A stretch of 43,267 bases of DNA from Candidatus Omnitrophota bacterium (GCA_023819315.1 JAMWBQ010000003.1:1-43267); one strand, 5' to 3'; positions 1 to 9,347 are shown, counted from the first letter of the stretch. Numbers and translations are program-made. The notes: a model not told the origin generated them from the letters alone.

Positions 1-43
1 GAACGCTTTTTAGATAAAAGAGAATACCAACTCTGTCCTGTTT

Positions 44-91
44 AAAATTTAACATCTTTGCTTGGTAAAAATTTAACATCTTAGCTTAGTA
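44..91. repeat. Two tandem 24-bp direct repeats
   Basis: Positions 44-67 and 68-91 are adjacent copies of the same 24-bp unit and differ at two positions (59 vs 83, 64 vs 88). Each copy begins AAAATTTAACATCTT. They lie just downstream of the 3' end of the kinase gene. The rest of 1-130 shows no gene, and I see no convincing hairpin in it. Confidence 0.7.
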
Positions 92-130
92 ATAGCATAA
101 AATTTATTTTGGTATACTAATTATAATAAC

Positions 131-3100
131 TCAAAATGAAGTAGTATTCTCTGACATCATAATCTCCTCTTCCAGATTATATCCTAAAAATTTTGCACAT
201 TTATTAGCTTCTCTTTTTGCTCCTATTTCTTTAAATAATTCGTAAGCTTTACTACGATATTCTCTCGCTAAATCAAATTCGCTTACCTTGTTTAGAAAAT
301 TACCATAATCCTTATAAGATCTTGCTAATTCGTATTTTCTCCCTACACGTTTATTAAAATTTATGCTCTGCAGAAATAATTTCTTAGCTCTTGAGTTTCT
401 ATTTAAAATCGAATGGTAGTCTGCCCATATCCTAAGAGCTGATCCCCAATGATGTGGCCAAGATTTACACTCTCGTAAAGCAGAAATACACTTTTCTTTT
501 AATTCTCTTAAAGAAATAATCTTTAAACCTATTGAAGAACTTACCTCTCTATTCTCAAAAAGATACAAATACGCATCAGCTAAGTATAGGTATATAAATA
601 CCGTGTAATCCTTTATAAAACTTTCTTTTATGTCTATCAGTTTCGCTTTATTTAAAAGCTCTATAGCCTCTAAATAGTTACCTTCCTCCCACGCAATCAT
701 TCCTAAGAACATATGAGACATACAAAGGAAAAAAGGAGTATTATTTGATTTACTTATATTCAATGCTTTATTACCTAAATTCTTTGCTAATTCTAAATTA
801 CCTCTCTCAAAATATACATGGCAATTACCTAAATAAGAGAAACATATACTATTTTCGTCTTCTATTTTATTGCCTATATCTCCTTGATAATCTCCATTCT
901 GAATACTCCTTTTATAATCTCCCATCATCACATACACATCTGCAAGCATACCATGAGTAATGGCTATCTCCCACATATCACCCATACTTTCAAAATCATC
1001 TTTTGCCTGAGATAAAAGCTCTAAAGCTTTAATATGTTCACTCATAAGATAATAACAAAAACCTAAAAGCTGTTTACTCTGAGCAATATCCCACTTCTTA
1101 CCTAATTTGCTCCTTATATGCAAAGAACTTTCTAAATATAAAACAGCACGTTTAAACCAAGGTATAAATGCTAACAAAGACCCATAAGAAACACGTACGA
1201 TACCTAATTCATTTGATTCCCGAAAGCGAGACTCGGCAAAATTAAACATCCTTAATGTCACCCATACTAATTTATGTATATTATTCAAAGCATATACCCA
1301 ACTCAAGTTAAGATAACCTATAATTATCTCCTTTTCTTCAAAAGATGGCAATCTACGAATCATTTGGTGTATCAAAGGAAGAAAAAGAAAATAAAATAGA
1401 TGTAAAAGTCCATCTTTAAAGAGGAAAATATTCTCTTCCAATTTACTCAAAGGGACTTTTTCTCCTAAAAGAGATAAAGATTTCACCAAATAATCCTCAC
1501 AGTAAACCCAATTGCCTTTGATAAAGTAAGCTCTACCTATTTTGCGAAATATCTTAGCCTTATCTAATCCATCGGACACATAAGATAATATCTCTTCAAG
1601 AACAGAAATACATTTCTCACTTTCACCTAATAAAAGATAAACATCAGCCAACTGTTCGTTCAATAAAACCCATAAAGAAGAGTTTTTATCTTCAAGAGTA
1701 CTTATGGCTAACTCATAATATCTCTTTGCTTCATAATTAGCGTAGGTATTCTTACTCTTTTCTCCTGCTAACATTAGGTATGGAAAAGCTTTTGTAAAAT
1801 TCTCTGCTTCATAAAAATGGTGTGCCAAATCAAAAACAAAATTATCTATACGTTTAACGTATAACTTTTCTATAGCTACACCTACAAGATAATGTAAGTT
1901 CTTCCTCTCTGATATATCAATACTTTCATAAATGACATCCCTAATAATCTCAAAGGCAAAGAATATATTACCCTCCTTACTTTTAATTAATATCTGTTGT
2001 TCAACCGCATTGTCAATCAAATTAACTATCTCTTCACGAGTTCGTAAGGAAATTTCACATAATATATCAGTATTAAATCCTTTGCCAATTACTGAACAAA
2101 ACTTTAGAAACTCGTATAGACCTACCTCTAAATTTTTGAGTTTTAACTTTATCATCTCAATATTTTCTAAAATAGTAATCCTATCTATCATTGCCCAATT
2201 TTTTTCCCATTTATTATCCTTCCGCACGATAGTCTTAGTTTCTAACATTTCTTTTATCATATTTATCGTATAGAAAGGATTCCCTCTTGTTTTCCTAAAA
2301 ATAACATTGGTTAAATCCCACGTGTTGGCTTCCTCATCATTTAAAATAACAGAAACCATCTTATTCAAATTATCCTCATTTAAAGTTTCCAAATCAATAT
2401 TCTTAAAAGAATCATAATTGCTCTGCAAAATATTTTTTAAACTTTGTATATAATGATTGGAGTCTATCTCCTCACAACGATAGTTAGCCACTATCATTGA
2501 ATAACTATTCTTGATATTTTTACCAATTTCTTCTATTAGATGCAAACTACCTTCGTCAGCCCACTGTAAATCATCTAAGTAAATTACGCAAGGTTTTAAT
2601 TTCTTACCAAGTTGAACAAAAAAATTAGATATGGTTATAAGAAAACGCCTTTCTTCTCTGTTAAGTTCAAGTCTTTCCAACTTTTTTGGTTCACCCAATA
2701 TATTCTTCATATTAGGATTAAAACTAACTACGACCTCTCCTAAATCACCAACTATACTTTTTAATCTGTTCTTATCCTCTATAACAATATCTTCTTTACA
2801 TTTCCCTACATAGTGAATATACTCGTTAAGAATATCTCTAAATGGTTGATAAGGGTTTTTTTTAGCATATTTAAAACAACTACCTTTAAGGAAGATTCCT
2901 CCTTTTATATAACAATAAGATCTTAGTTCCTCTACAAGTCTACTCTTACCTACTCCTAATTCACCGCTAATAAAAATTATTGAACCTCTCCCCTCTCTCA
3001 CCTTATCAAAAACATCTTTAATTATTGCTAACTCCTTTTCTCTATCTATTAGGGATATTTGACCGGATATACTTACTTTGCTATCCTCTTCTCCCAAAGA

Positions 3101-3964
3101 AAAAGAAAAGTTACCATCTTCGTATTTTTCTATATCCATAAGTAATCCTATCGCACTCTGATATCTATAATCCGGCTCTTTTTCTAGTAGTTTTAAAATT
3201 ATATTCTCTATCACATAAGGTATTTGAGGTCTTAAGACAGATGGCTTTACTGGTAACACAAAAGCATGCTGGTATAAAACTTCGGTAACATCCTTACCAA
3301 CAAATGGTAATCGACCGGTTAATAATTGATAAAAAATAATCCCTAAAGAATATAAATCGCTTCTCGCATCTATCTGCCTATTTAATAAGCCGGTAACTTC
3401 GGGAGGAATATAAGCTAACGTACCCAATGTTTCTCTTCCATCACCATAAAATTCAAATCCTTTAAAAAATGCTATCCCAAAATCTAACAGTTTAATCTCG
3501 TAACTATTGTCTTCCCTTATTAATATAATATTTTCTGGCTTTAAATCTCGATGAATAATTCCTTTAAGATGTATGTAAGTCAAAACTCTACAAACTTTCT
3601 TTACTATATCCAATGCTAATGGGAGAGATATTATCTCCTCTCTTTTTATTTTCTCTGCAAGAGATTCACCTTCCAAAAGTTCCATAACAATATAAGGGAT
3701 ACCATTATAATCCCCTGAATTTAAAATCTTTATAATATTAGGATGTTCTAATTTACTTACAATTTCTATTTCTCTCCTAAAACGAATTAAATCATCTATA
3801 TTATCTTCTATAATATTTGGGTTGAGAAATTTGACTGCGCAATACTTATCCCTAATTATATCCTTAACTTTATACACCACCCCCATACCACCTTTCCCAA
3901 TTAACGAAAGTATTTGATACCGGTTATTTATAATAATATTTTCTTCAATAATAAAATTATTCAT
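131..3964 (-). CDS. Ser/Thr protein kinase fused to a STAND-type ATPase and TPR repeats
   Basis: This 1277-residue protein begins with a complete Hanks-type kinase domain (about residues 16-280). It has the glycine loop GKGGMG (23-28), the AVK lysine (K45), HRDLKPEN (138-145), DFG (161-163) and a PPE in place of APE (188-190). A predicted ATPase of the AAA_16/STAND type follows from about 304, with Walker A GELGVGKS (334-341) and a Walker B-like YLDDLQWAD. The C-terminal half is helical and TPR-like, with GNYLEAIELL- and DFDLAREY-type units. Kinase-ATPase-TPR proteins are known as signalling switches in bacteria with complex regulation; the input and substrates here are unknown. I see no membrane segment, so it is probably cytoplasmic. 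The gene follows the deacetylase gene by 34 bp and is probably co-transcribed. The start has a weak GGA at a suitable distance. Confidence 0.93.
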   Translation of the reverse strand: MNNFIIEENIIINNRYQILSLIGKGGMGVVYKVKDIIRDKYCAVKFLNPNIIEDNIDDLIRFRREIEIVSKLEHPNIIKILNSGDYNGIPYIVMELLEGESLAEKIKREEIISLPLALDIVKKVCRVLTYIHLKGIIHRDLKPENIILIREDNSYEIKLLDFGIAFFKGFEFYGDGRETLGTLAYIPPEVTGLLNRQIDARSDLYSLGIIFYQLLTGRLPFVGKDVTEVLYQHAFVLPVKPSVLRPQIPYVIENIILKLLEKEPDYRYQSAIGLLMDIEKYEDGNFSFSLGEEDSKVSISGQISLIDREKELAIIKDVFDKVREGRGSIIFISGELGVGKSRLVEELRSYCYIKGGIFLKGSCFKYAKKNPYQPFRDILNEYIHYVGKCKEDIVIEDKNRLKSIVGDLGEVVVSFNPNMKNILGEPKKLERLELNREERRFLITISNFFVQLGKKLKPCVIYLDDLQWADEGSLHLIEEIGKNIKNSYSMIVANYRCEEIDSNHYIQSLKNILQSNYDSFKNIDLETLNEDNLNKMVSVILNDEEANTWDLTNVIFRKTRGNPFYTINMIKEMLETKTIVRKDNKWEKNWAMIDRITILENIEMIKLKLKNLEVGLYEFLKFCSVIGKGFNTDILCEISLRTREEIVNLIDNAVEQQILIKSKEGNIFFAFEIIRDVIYESIDISERKNLHYLVGVAIEKLYVKRIDNFVFDLAHHFYEAENFTKAFPYLMLAGEKSKNTYANYEAKRYYELAISTLEDKNSSLWVLLNEQLADVYLLLGESEKCISVLEEILSYVSDGLDKAKIFRKIGRAYFIKGNWVYCEDYLVKSLSLLGEKVPLSKLEENIFLFKDGLLHLFYFLFLPLIHQMIRRLPSFEEKEIIIGYLNLSWVYALNNIHKLVWVTLRMFNFAESRFRESNELGIVRVSYGSLLAFIPWFKRAVLYLESSLHIRSKLGKKWDIAQSKQLLGFCYYLMSEHIKALELLSQAKDDFESMGDMWEIAITHGMLADVYVMMGDYKRSIQNGDYQGDIGNKIEDENSICFSYLGNCHVYFERGNLELAKNLGNKALNISKSNNTPFFLCMSHMFLGMIAWEEGNYLEAIELLNKAKLIDIKESFIKDYTVFIYLYLADAYLYLFENREVSSSIGLKIISLRELKEKCISALRECKSWPHHWGSALRIWADYHSILNRNSRAKKLFLQSINFNKRVGRKYELARSYKDYGNFLNKVSEFDLAREYRSKAYELFKEIGAKREANKCAKFLGYNLEEEIMMSENTTSF

Positions 3965-3998
3965 CTATTAAATCCAAAAATATTTACTAAAGATTATA

Positions 3999-5108
3999 CT
4001 AATTTTTATTACCCATACACTGCCAATACTTTCTTAGAATTTTTTTTAACTCTTTAACCATCTCCTTAGTTTCCTCTAAACGAGCATTTGGTGAAGGAGG
4101 GGTTTCTTCTTTAAAATCACCTAAATCAACATCTAAATCTAACAAGCCACAAATAAGGGCTGTCCAAGCATAAGGTAAAACCTCTATGTTGTAGCCGGAA
4201 AGCTGTAAATCGATAAAACTACCTTGTGTAATTTCTTCTGCTATAAATCTAACCTTTTCTCCCATCATTTTAAAACCACTTAAAGTTAAGCCTAAATTAG
4301 TCAACTCATCAAGATAATGAGGGTCTGAGCCTCCGTAGCGAATAATGACCTCTGGTTTAAATTCAAAAGCTAAGGGGATAATAACTTCCTCAAAAATATA
4401 TTCGTAAGAAACAGTGCTCGCTCCAGGTAAAACAGGTAGATTGACATTAAAGCCTTTACCTTTACCATCTCCGATTTCATTAACATAACCTGTTTGAGGA
4501 TAAAGAGTATAAGGGTGTTGATGAATATCTATAAATAAAACCTCGTTATCAGAATAAAATATCTCTGCTGTTCCATTACCAGCATGGGCATCAGTATCAA
4601 TCACAAGTATCTTATTAAGATTATACTTCTTTTTAAGATTATTTACACATATAGCAATATCGTTATAAAAACAAAATCCCTCACCAAAATCTGGTTTGGC
4701 ATGATGCATTCCACCAATACCAATAACTTTTTTAAATTCATTTTCTGCTATCAACTTACCTGCTAATATAGCTCCTCCCACAATAATTCTTGAACCTTCA
4801 TCTATATCTTGAGGTATATAACCAGTTAAAGGATTCAAATTATCAGAACTCACATAGCGATAAATATCATCTAATATTATCCCTTTAGAAGCAGTAGATA
4901 TTGCTTTAATATAATCTTTAGTATGAACCAAGCCTAACTCCTCATCGGTAGCAAGCGGTGGTTTTATTAATTCAAATTTATCTTTAAACGCCGAAAGGTG
5001 GGAAGAAAAAAAATTAAAAAATCTTTGGAAACGGGCTCCTATAAAAGGGTGCCCTTCTCCAAAACTATAAGATGAAAGGGAATCATCATAAATAAAAGCA
5101 GTTTTCAT
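3999..5108 (-). CDS. Histone deacetylase/AcuC-family deacetylase
   Basis: The 369-residue protein matches the HDAC/AcuC/acetylpolyamine amidohydrolase fold. Visible catalytic features are the HH dyad in GGMHHA (132-137), zinc ligands in DTDAHAGNGT (D171, D173, H175), the second zinc aspartate in GGSDPH (D262) and a tyrosine at the usual loop in LSGYN (Y306). The family hydrolyses acetyl-amide bonds in proteins or small molecules. The bacterial substrate cannot be read from the sequence; AcuC-like protein deacetylation and polyamine deacetylation both remain possible. An AAGG ribosome site lies upstream of the ATG. It sits between the orphan ORF and the kinase gene in one run of minus-strand genes, so a post-translational regulatory role is an inference from context only. 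Confidence 0.9.
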   Translation of the reverse strand: MKTAFIYDDSLSSYSFGEGHPFIGARFQRFFNFFSSHLSAFKDKFELIKPPLATDEELGLVHTKDYIKAISTASKGIILDDIYRYVSSDNLNPLTGYIPQDIDEGSRIIVGGAILAGKLIAENEFKKVIGIGGMHHAKPDFGEGFCFYNDIAICVNNLKKKYNLNKILVIDTDAHAGNGTAEIFYSDNEVLFIDIHQHPYTLYPQTGYVNEIGDGKGKGFNVNLPVLPGASTVSYEYIFEEVIIPLAFEFKPEVIIRYGGSDPHYLDELTNLGLTLSGFKMMGEKVRFIAEEITQGSFIDLQLSGYNIEVLPYAWTALICGLLDLDVDLGDFKEETPPSPNARLEETKEMVKELKKILRKYWQCMGNKN

Positions 5109-5185
5109 TAAGTTTACCTTCTATTGGCCACAACATAAACCAGAATAAAACCGCTAAACGTAAAGATTATAATTTGTATCAAAAA

Positions 5186-5491
5186 TTAGGGACTAAGAAG
5201 CAAAATACTCCTGAAACAAGACCTAAAAAGATAATCTTTCCTTATATTAAATTTCTTTTCTATTTTTGAACTAATCCCGAAAATAATTCTAATCACACTC
5301 TCTGAGAAGAAGTAAATAGAAAACATCATCCTAATAAAATAATCACTGTGCTTACCAAACATTCTAATCTTATCCTTAGGAGTAATCTTTTCACTAAAAT
5401 GCGAGCTTAAGTAGTGGTAATATTTTGAGTAATTACAACTTATTTTAACTTTTAAATTATGAACATTTATAATAATCTTATCTACCCCCAT
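5186..5491 (-). CDS. Hypothetical 101-residue protein (doubtful)
   Basis: This open frame begins 12 bp after the stop of the upstream TPR gene and ends 77 bp before the deacetylase start. I recognise no family. The product is basic and rich in Phe, Tyr, Ile and Lys. A hydrophobic stretch at about residues 53-75 (FIRMMFSIYFFSES) could be a weak membrane helix. No clear Shine-Dalgarno sequence precedes the ATG, and the short downstream gap does not hide a continuing frame. It may be a real small gene, a decayed remnant or a chance ORF. It is the only candidate in the 395-bp gap between confident genes. Confidence 0.4.
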   Translation of the reverse strand: MGVDKIIINVHNLKVKISCNYSKYYHYLSSHFSEKITPKDKIRMFGKHSDYFIRMMFSIYFFSESVIRIIFGISSKIEKKFNIRKDYLFRSCFRSILLLSP

Positions 5492-5503
5492 TTTATAAAG
5501 AGA

Positions 5504-6118
5504 TTAAGAACTCTCTTGGGATAATTTAAAATTATATTTTATCTCTTCTAATCTACGTAAAATTTCTTTATATATATAAGAACTCTTACCTCTTATTTCC
5601 TGGAAAGCTCTTTTAAAATAGACCGAGGCTAAACGATAATCACCAATGTTAAAGTAAGTATCAGCTAAACTGTATAGTGATTCTGGTCTATTGGGTTCTA
5701 TCTCTAAAACCTTTTTAAAACACATTATTGCATCTTTGTAGTTTCCTAAAAGATTAAGTAACCATCCTTTATTATGGTAAAGGACAAGAGAGTTTCTATC
5801 TCTCCTTAGTCCTTCATCAAAACAAGCAATGGCTTCCTCTAAATAACCTAACTCAGCTAAACATATAGCTTTATCATTGTAAGTGCATCCATCGTTAGGA
5901 CGAACTCTTAATGCTCGATTAAAAAACTCTATAGCCTTATTAAAATCCTCGTTTAACATATATTTTTGACCAGTAAAGTAATTGATAAAAAAAAGCTCAT
6001 TATGCTTTTTAGCTAATCTTATAAGCTTTATTAGTAATCTGTTAGCTTTTTTAAAATGAAAGTAAGTAATCTCTCTATCCAGTCTTCTCCTCTCTTCCTC
6101 CCAATCTATGCTTTGCAT
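5504..6118 (-). CDS. Cytoplasmic tetratricopeptide-repeat protein
   Basis: The protein has about 204 residues and carries four to five TPR units with the typical spacing. Examples are DFNKAIEFFNRALRVRPNDG, YLEEAIACFDEGLR, NYKDAIMCFKKVLEIEPNRP and DYRLASVYFKRAF. No signal peptide is visible, so it should be cytoplasmic and act as a protein-binding scaffold. The frame is open six codons further upstream from a TTG that overlaps the exbD stop. I prefer the ATG at 6118 because it has a strong purine-rich site, GGGAGGG, just before it. The gene follows exbD directly and is probably a partner of the ExbB/ExbD system. Confidence 0.85.
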   Translation of the reverse strand: MQSIDWEEERRRLDREITYFHFKKANRLLIKLIRLAKKHNELFFINYFTGQKYMLNEDFNKAIEFFNRALRVRPNDGCTYNDKAICLAELGYLEEAIACFDEGLRRDRNSLVLYHNKGWLLNLLGNYKDAIMCFKKVLEIEPNRPESLYSLADTYFNIGDYRLASVYFKRAFQEIRGKSSYIYKEILRRLEEIKYNFKLSQESS

Positions 6119-6130
6119 ATTCCCTCCCTC
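6119..6130 (-). promoter_or_regulatory. Shine-Dalgarno site of the TPR gene
   Basis: On the minus strand GAGGGAGGGAAT directly precedes ATG at 6118. It decides the start against the upstream in-frame TTG at 6136, which has no such site. Confidence 0.65.
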
Positions 6131-6132
6131 AA

Positions 6133-6531
6133 TCAATCTTCCTTTGTAGTAGCGATACCTATTTTTTCTATCCCTAATTTACGGCATATATTCCAGATAC
6201 TTACTACTCCTCCTAAGCTAGCTTCTCTATCAGCCTTTATGAATATAGATTTGAAAGATTTTCTTCCCAAAAAGTCCTCTAATTCTTCCAAAGTATACAC
6301 CTTGTCTTTAACGTAAATAATATCTTCTGAAGAGACTACTATGGTAACTGTATTTGTTTCTACTTGTTCGGATTTAGAAGCAGAGGGTAGTTTTATATTT
6401 ATTCCTGGAGCGATAACAAAGTTAGAAGTAAGCATAAAAAAAATAAGTAATTGAAATACACAATCTATCAGAGGAGTAATCTCCATCTGTTTTAAACCTT
6501 CTTCAGAACTCATCCTTCGTTTAAATCTCAT
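6133..6531 (-). CDS. exbD: ExbD/TolR-family proton-channel subunit
   Basis: The 132-residue protein has the family layout: a short basic cytoplasmic N-terminus, a single membrane helix (about 18-40) and a small periplasmic domain. The helix carries the conserved proton-carrying aspartate in PLIDCVF (D23). With ExbB it forms an inner-membrane motor that uses the proton gradient to drive an envelope partner. The gene starts 17 bp after exbB. The family name ExbD rather than TolR is a convention; without TonB, TolA or TolB in view the partner cannot be assigned. Confidence 0.92.
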   Translation of the reverse strand: MRFKRRMSSEEGLKQMEITPLIDCVFQLLIFFMLTSNFVIAPGINIKLPSASKSEQVETNTVTIVVSSEDIIYVKDKVYTLEELEDFLGRKSFKSIFIKADREASLGGVVSIWNICRKLGIEKIGIATTKED

Positions 6532-6548
6532 AGGATTGTAACTTAAAA

Positions 6549-7193
6549 TTATTTACGATTACTTAGTAATATTTCTAATAGTTCTGTAGAGGCACGTTCT
6601 GTTTCTAAAATGTAACTGTTTACTTTGTGAACAAAAAAGTTATAGGCAAGATAACTGGGAATAGCTATACATAATCCCGCTACAGTAGTAAGAAGAGCCT
6701 CCCATATTCCTCCTGCTATATCCGAGGGGTTAACCATAGAAAAATCCTTAGTTTTTTGTTCAATAAAATAGAAACACTTAACCAAACCTAAAACTGTTCC
6801 TAATAATCCTAAAAGAGGGGATACATGAGCTAAGGTGCTTAAAAAATTTAAATGGTTCTCTAATATAGGTAATTCATAGAAAGATGCGTTCTCCATAGCT
6901 TCCTGAATAACTTCTTTGGAATCATTATAGTGTAGGATGCCTGCTTTAAGAATATTGGTAAGATGGTAAGGATGTTTATCACATATTTCTAAAGCTTCTT
7001 TTATTTTATTTTGTCTAACTAAATCAAATATCTTTTTTCGCAACTCTAATTTCTTGAATTTCTTAAGACTTAAATAGAAAAATGTTCTCTCTATAATTAT
7101 CGTAAGTGCTATCAGTGAACAAACTCCCAAAGGAACCATCACCCAACCACCTTTGATAATAAAACCTAATGCATCACTAAATAGTTTAAACAT
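6549..7193 (-). CDS. exbB: ExbB/TolQ/MotA-family proton-channel protein
   Basis: The 214-residue protein has three predicted membrane helices (about 17-37, 117-145 and 157-187). The second carries the family signature around PLLGLLGTVLGLV and the third carries LLTTVAGLCIAIPSYL. ExbB pentamers enclose an ExbD dimer and conduct protons. It lies 9 bp after the secreted TPR gene and 17 bp before exbD, so the three are almost certainly one transcript. The start ATG is preceded by a GGGGGAGTG-like site. Confidence 0.93.
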   Translation of the reverse strand: MFKLFSDALGFIIKGGWVMVPLGVCSLIALTIIIERTFFYLSLKKFKKLELRKKIFDLVRQNKIKEALEICDKHPYHLTNILKAGILHYNDSKEVIQEAMENASFYELPILENHLNFLSTLAHVSPLLGLLGTVLGLVKCFYFIEQKTKDFSMVNPSDIAGGIWEALLTTVAGLCIAIPSYLAYNFFVHKVNSYILETERASTELLEILLSNRK

Positions 7194-7202
7194 ACACTCC
7201 CC

Positions 7203-9347
7203 CTATCGCAATGATTTAATGTTCTCTAATTTCCCTAATCTCTTTTTAGCTACCTTTGCCTCATCGTAATTACCGGCAATTATTTTTTGATAAATTTTTC
7301 TCGCTTCTTCCCAATTATTTTTTTTCTCGTAAATCTTTGCTATACGAAAATATGCTTTTATTTTCTCTTGGCTATCTACCTCTTCGGTAATCAATGAATA
7401 CTCTTTAATTGCCTCTTCGTATCTATCCAATTTTTCCAAACATAACCCCAAGATTAGTCTTACCTGAGACGAATCTAAACCTCGATAAATTGCTTCTCTT
7501 AAATGTTCCACTGCTTGCTGGTAATTCCTCATTTGTCTTAAAATAATTGCTTTTCTAAAAAGTGCCTCTCCTAAAAATTTACTTTTACCTTTTATAATTT
7601 GTTCATAGACGGTTAAAGCTTCCGAGAATCTTCCTTGTTCAGTTAAAATATTAGCTTTGTCAATATAAGCTAAATCTTTTAGTTTACTATCCTTAGTTAC
7701 ACTCATCAAAAGTTCTAAGAATCTTTTTGCCTCATCGTATCTTCCCTTAGTAATAAAACATTTGCTTAGTAAGTAGTAAACTCTATCTAACCAAGGATGT
7801 TGGGAATAGTTGTCCATAAAACTCAATAGTATACTTTCTGCTTCTTCAATATTTCCTTGCGAAAAATGAACATAAGCTAAGTAATAATCTACCTGAGGTA
7901 AAAATTCCCAGGAAACAAAATTATCCTTTAATTTTTTAAGTTCTCTTTCTGCTTCTTCTATGCGATTGTTATTCAAAAGAGAAAGAGCAAGATAGAAACT
8001 AATGTGCTCGTAATGGGTATTCTGAGAGTAATCTTTTATAAGCTCACTATATAGTTTAGCTGAATCTTCAAATCTTCCTGCCTCGTAATAAGTATCCGCT
8101 ATACGCAAAGAAGCATTAAACTTAAGAGAAGGATTAAAACTATTGTGGGTGATAAACAAAAAGTCCTGTAAGGCTCTATTAGTTTCACTTTTCTGGAAGT
8201 AACATAAACCTCTCCCATAGTAAGCTCTTTCTAAAATATCTCTATAGATAAATCTGTCTTTATAACTAACAACTCTTCCCTCCATATCATAACTATATTT
8301 ATCTAATAAATCTTCTATAAGAAGATTGTAAATGGATATAGCATCGTTTATCCTACCGACTTTATATAAACACTCTGCTTGAGCAAAATAAATAGTAAAG
8401 TCTATATTTTCCCCATTTAATTTTATAAACTTTTCAAAGTTGTCTAAAGCTTGAGAATACTCTTTTATTGCCGAATAGTAAAAACCTCTATATAGTAGTT
8501 CATCATTCTCCACCCCTATTTTTTCTATATAATTATTTAGTTTGTTCAAATAGCTTTTGTTCATTAAAGAGAATATTATTTTTTCGTAAGCTAACTTACT
8601 GTAAATAGTTTTTTTACCTAAACAGTAACTGTATTCCTCTATAGCTTCATCTAAGAATCCTTCTCTATAGTAAACTTCTCCTAAATAAAAATGTATTTTA
8701 TCTATTAAACCCTCTTGAGGATAATCATTCAAATAACTATGTGCTAAAATTTTTAATCTATGATAATCACCAATATAATAAAATAATCCTAAGAGCTCAT
8801 CGTAGGTAAGAACTACCACTTCTTTATCACTGGGATTAACTAAAATTTTCTCTAAAATTATCTTTGCTTTATCTATACGATGCATCTTTATATAACCTTG
8901 AGCAAGTAAAAAGTAAGCCTTACCTAAGAAATTAGAATTGGGAAACTTTTTGATAACTTCTTTGGCGTAAAGTATTGCCTCTTCGTATTCACCGTTCAAT
9001 AAACTCGTTATCCCCAACCAATAATTTATCTCATCTGTCCAGCTAACTTCTTTATTCGTCAACATCTCTTTAAATATGTCTTTTGCTCTTTTATAATCTC
9101 CTTTAAAATACAAAGATTTTGCCATATAAAATTTAGCCAAAGGATATAGATAAGAGTTAGGATAATTATTTACGAATTTCTCAAAAAGGGATAAGCTAAT
9201 ATCGTAGAAATTATCGTTAAAACAACTAAGAGCGTGATTAAAATATCTATCTTCATTATTTATCTTCTCTTGAGCGTATAAAGGGTAATAGATGAAACCT
9301 AAAAAAATAATTAAGTTTAAAAGAATTGCTAAATTTATTCTCTTCAC
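7203..9347 (-). CDS. Secreted large TPR protein linked to ExbB/ExbD
   Basis: The 714-residue protein starts from GTG and has an N-terminal signal peptide: basic MKR, a hydrophobic core (5-22), and likely cleavage after YAQ or YA. The remainder is a near-continuous array of TPR-like helical pairs. Examples are GDYKRAKDIFKEML, GEYEEAILYAKEVI, GRFSEALTVYEQII and DRYEEAIKEYSLI. Such proteins occur in the periplasm as scaffolds, and large TPR proteins beside ExbB/ExbD are seen in several anaerobic Gram-negative lineages. The spacing of 9 bp to exbB argues for a joint machine. No catalytic domain is visible and the ligand is unknown. Confidence 0.88.
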   Translation of the reverse strand: MKRINLAILLNLIIFLGFIYYPLYAQEKINNEDRYFNHALSCFNDNFYDISLSLFEKFVNNYPNSYLYPLAKFYMAKSLYFKGDYKRAKDIFKEMLTNKEVSWTDEINYWLGITSLLNGEYEEAILYAKEVIKKFPNSNFLGKAYFLLAQGYIKMHRIDKAKIILEKILVNPSDKEVVVLTYDELLGLFYYIGDYHRLKILAHSYLNDYPQEGLIDKIHFYLGEVYYREGFLDEAIEEYSYCLGKKTIYSKLAYEKIIFSLMNKSYLNKLNNYIEKIGVENDELLYRGFYYSAIKEYSQALDNFEKFIKLNGENIDFTIYFAQAECLYKVGRINDAISIYNLLIEDLLDKYSYDMEGRVVSYKDRFIYRDILERAYYGRGLCYFQKSETNRALQDFLFITHNSFNPSLKFNASLRIADTYYEAGRFEDSAKLYSELIKDYSQNTHYEHISFYLALSLLNNNRIEEAERELKKLKDNFVSWEFLPQVDYYLAYVHFSQGNIEEAESILLSFMDNYSQHPWLDRVYYLLSKCFITKGRYDEAKRFLELLMSVTKDSKLKDLAYIDKANILTEQGRFSEALTVYEQIIKGKSKFLGEALFRKAIILRQMRNYQQAVEHLREAIYRGLDSSQVRLILGLCLEKLDRYEEAIKEYSLITEEVDSQEKIKAYFRIAKIYEKKNNWEEARKIYQKIIAGNYDEAKVAKKRLGKLENIKSLR

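Noticed and set aside
1932..2273. 113-codon ORF on the plus strand inside the kinase gene
   Set aside because: Antisense to the ATPase region of the kinase gene; no recognisable product.
5186..5491. Similarity of the orphan ORF to HPr kinase-like N-termini
   Set aside because: The resemblance is a vague pattern of hydrophobic residues; no P-loop or other catalytic motif is present.
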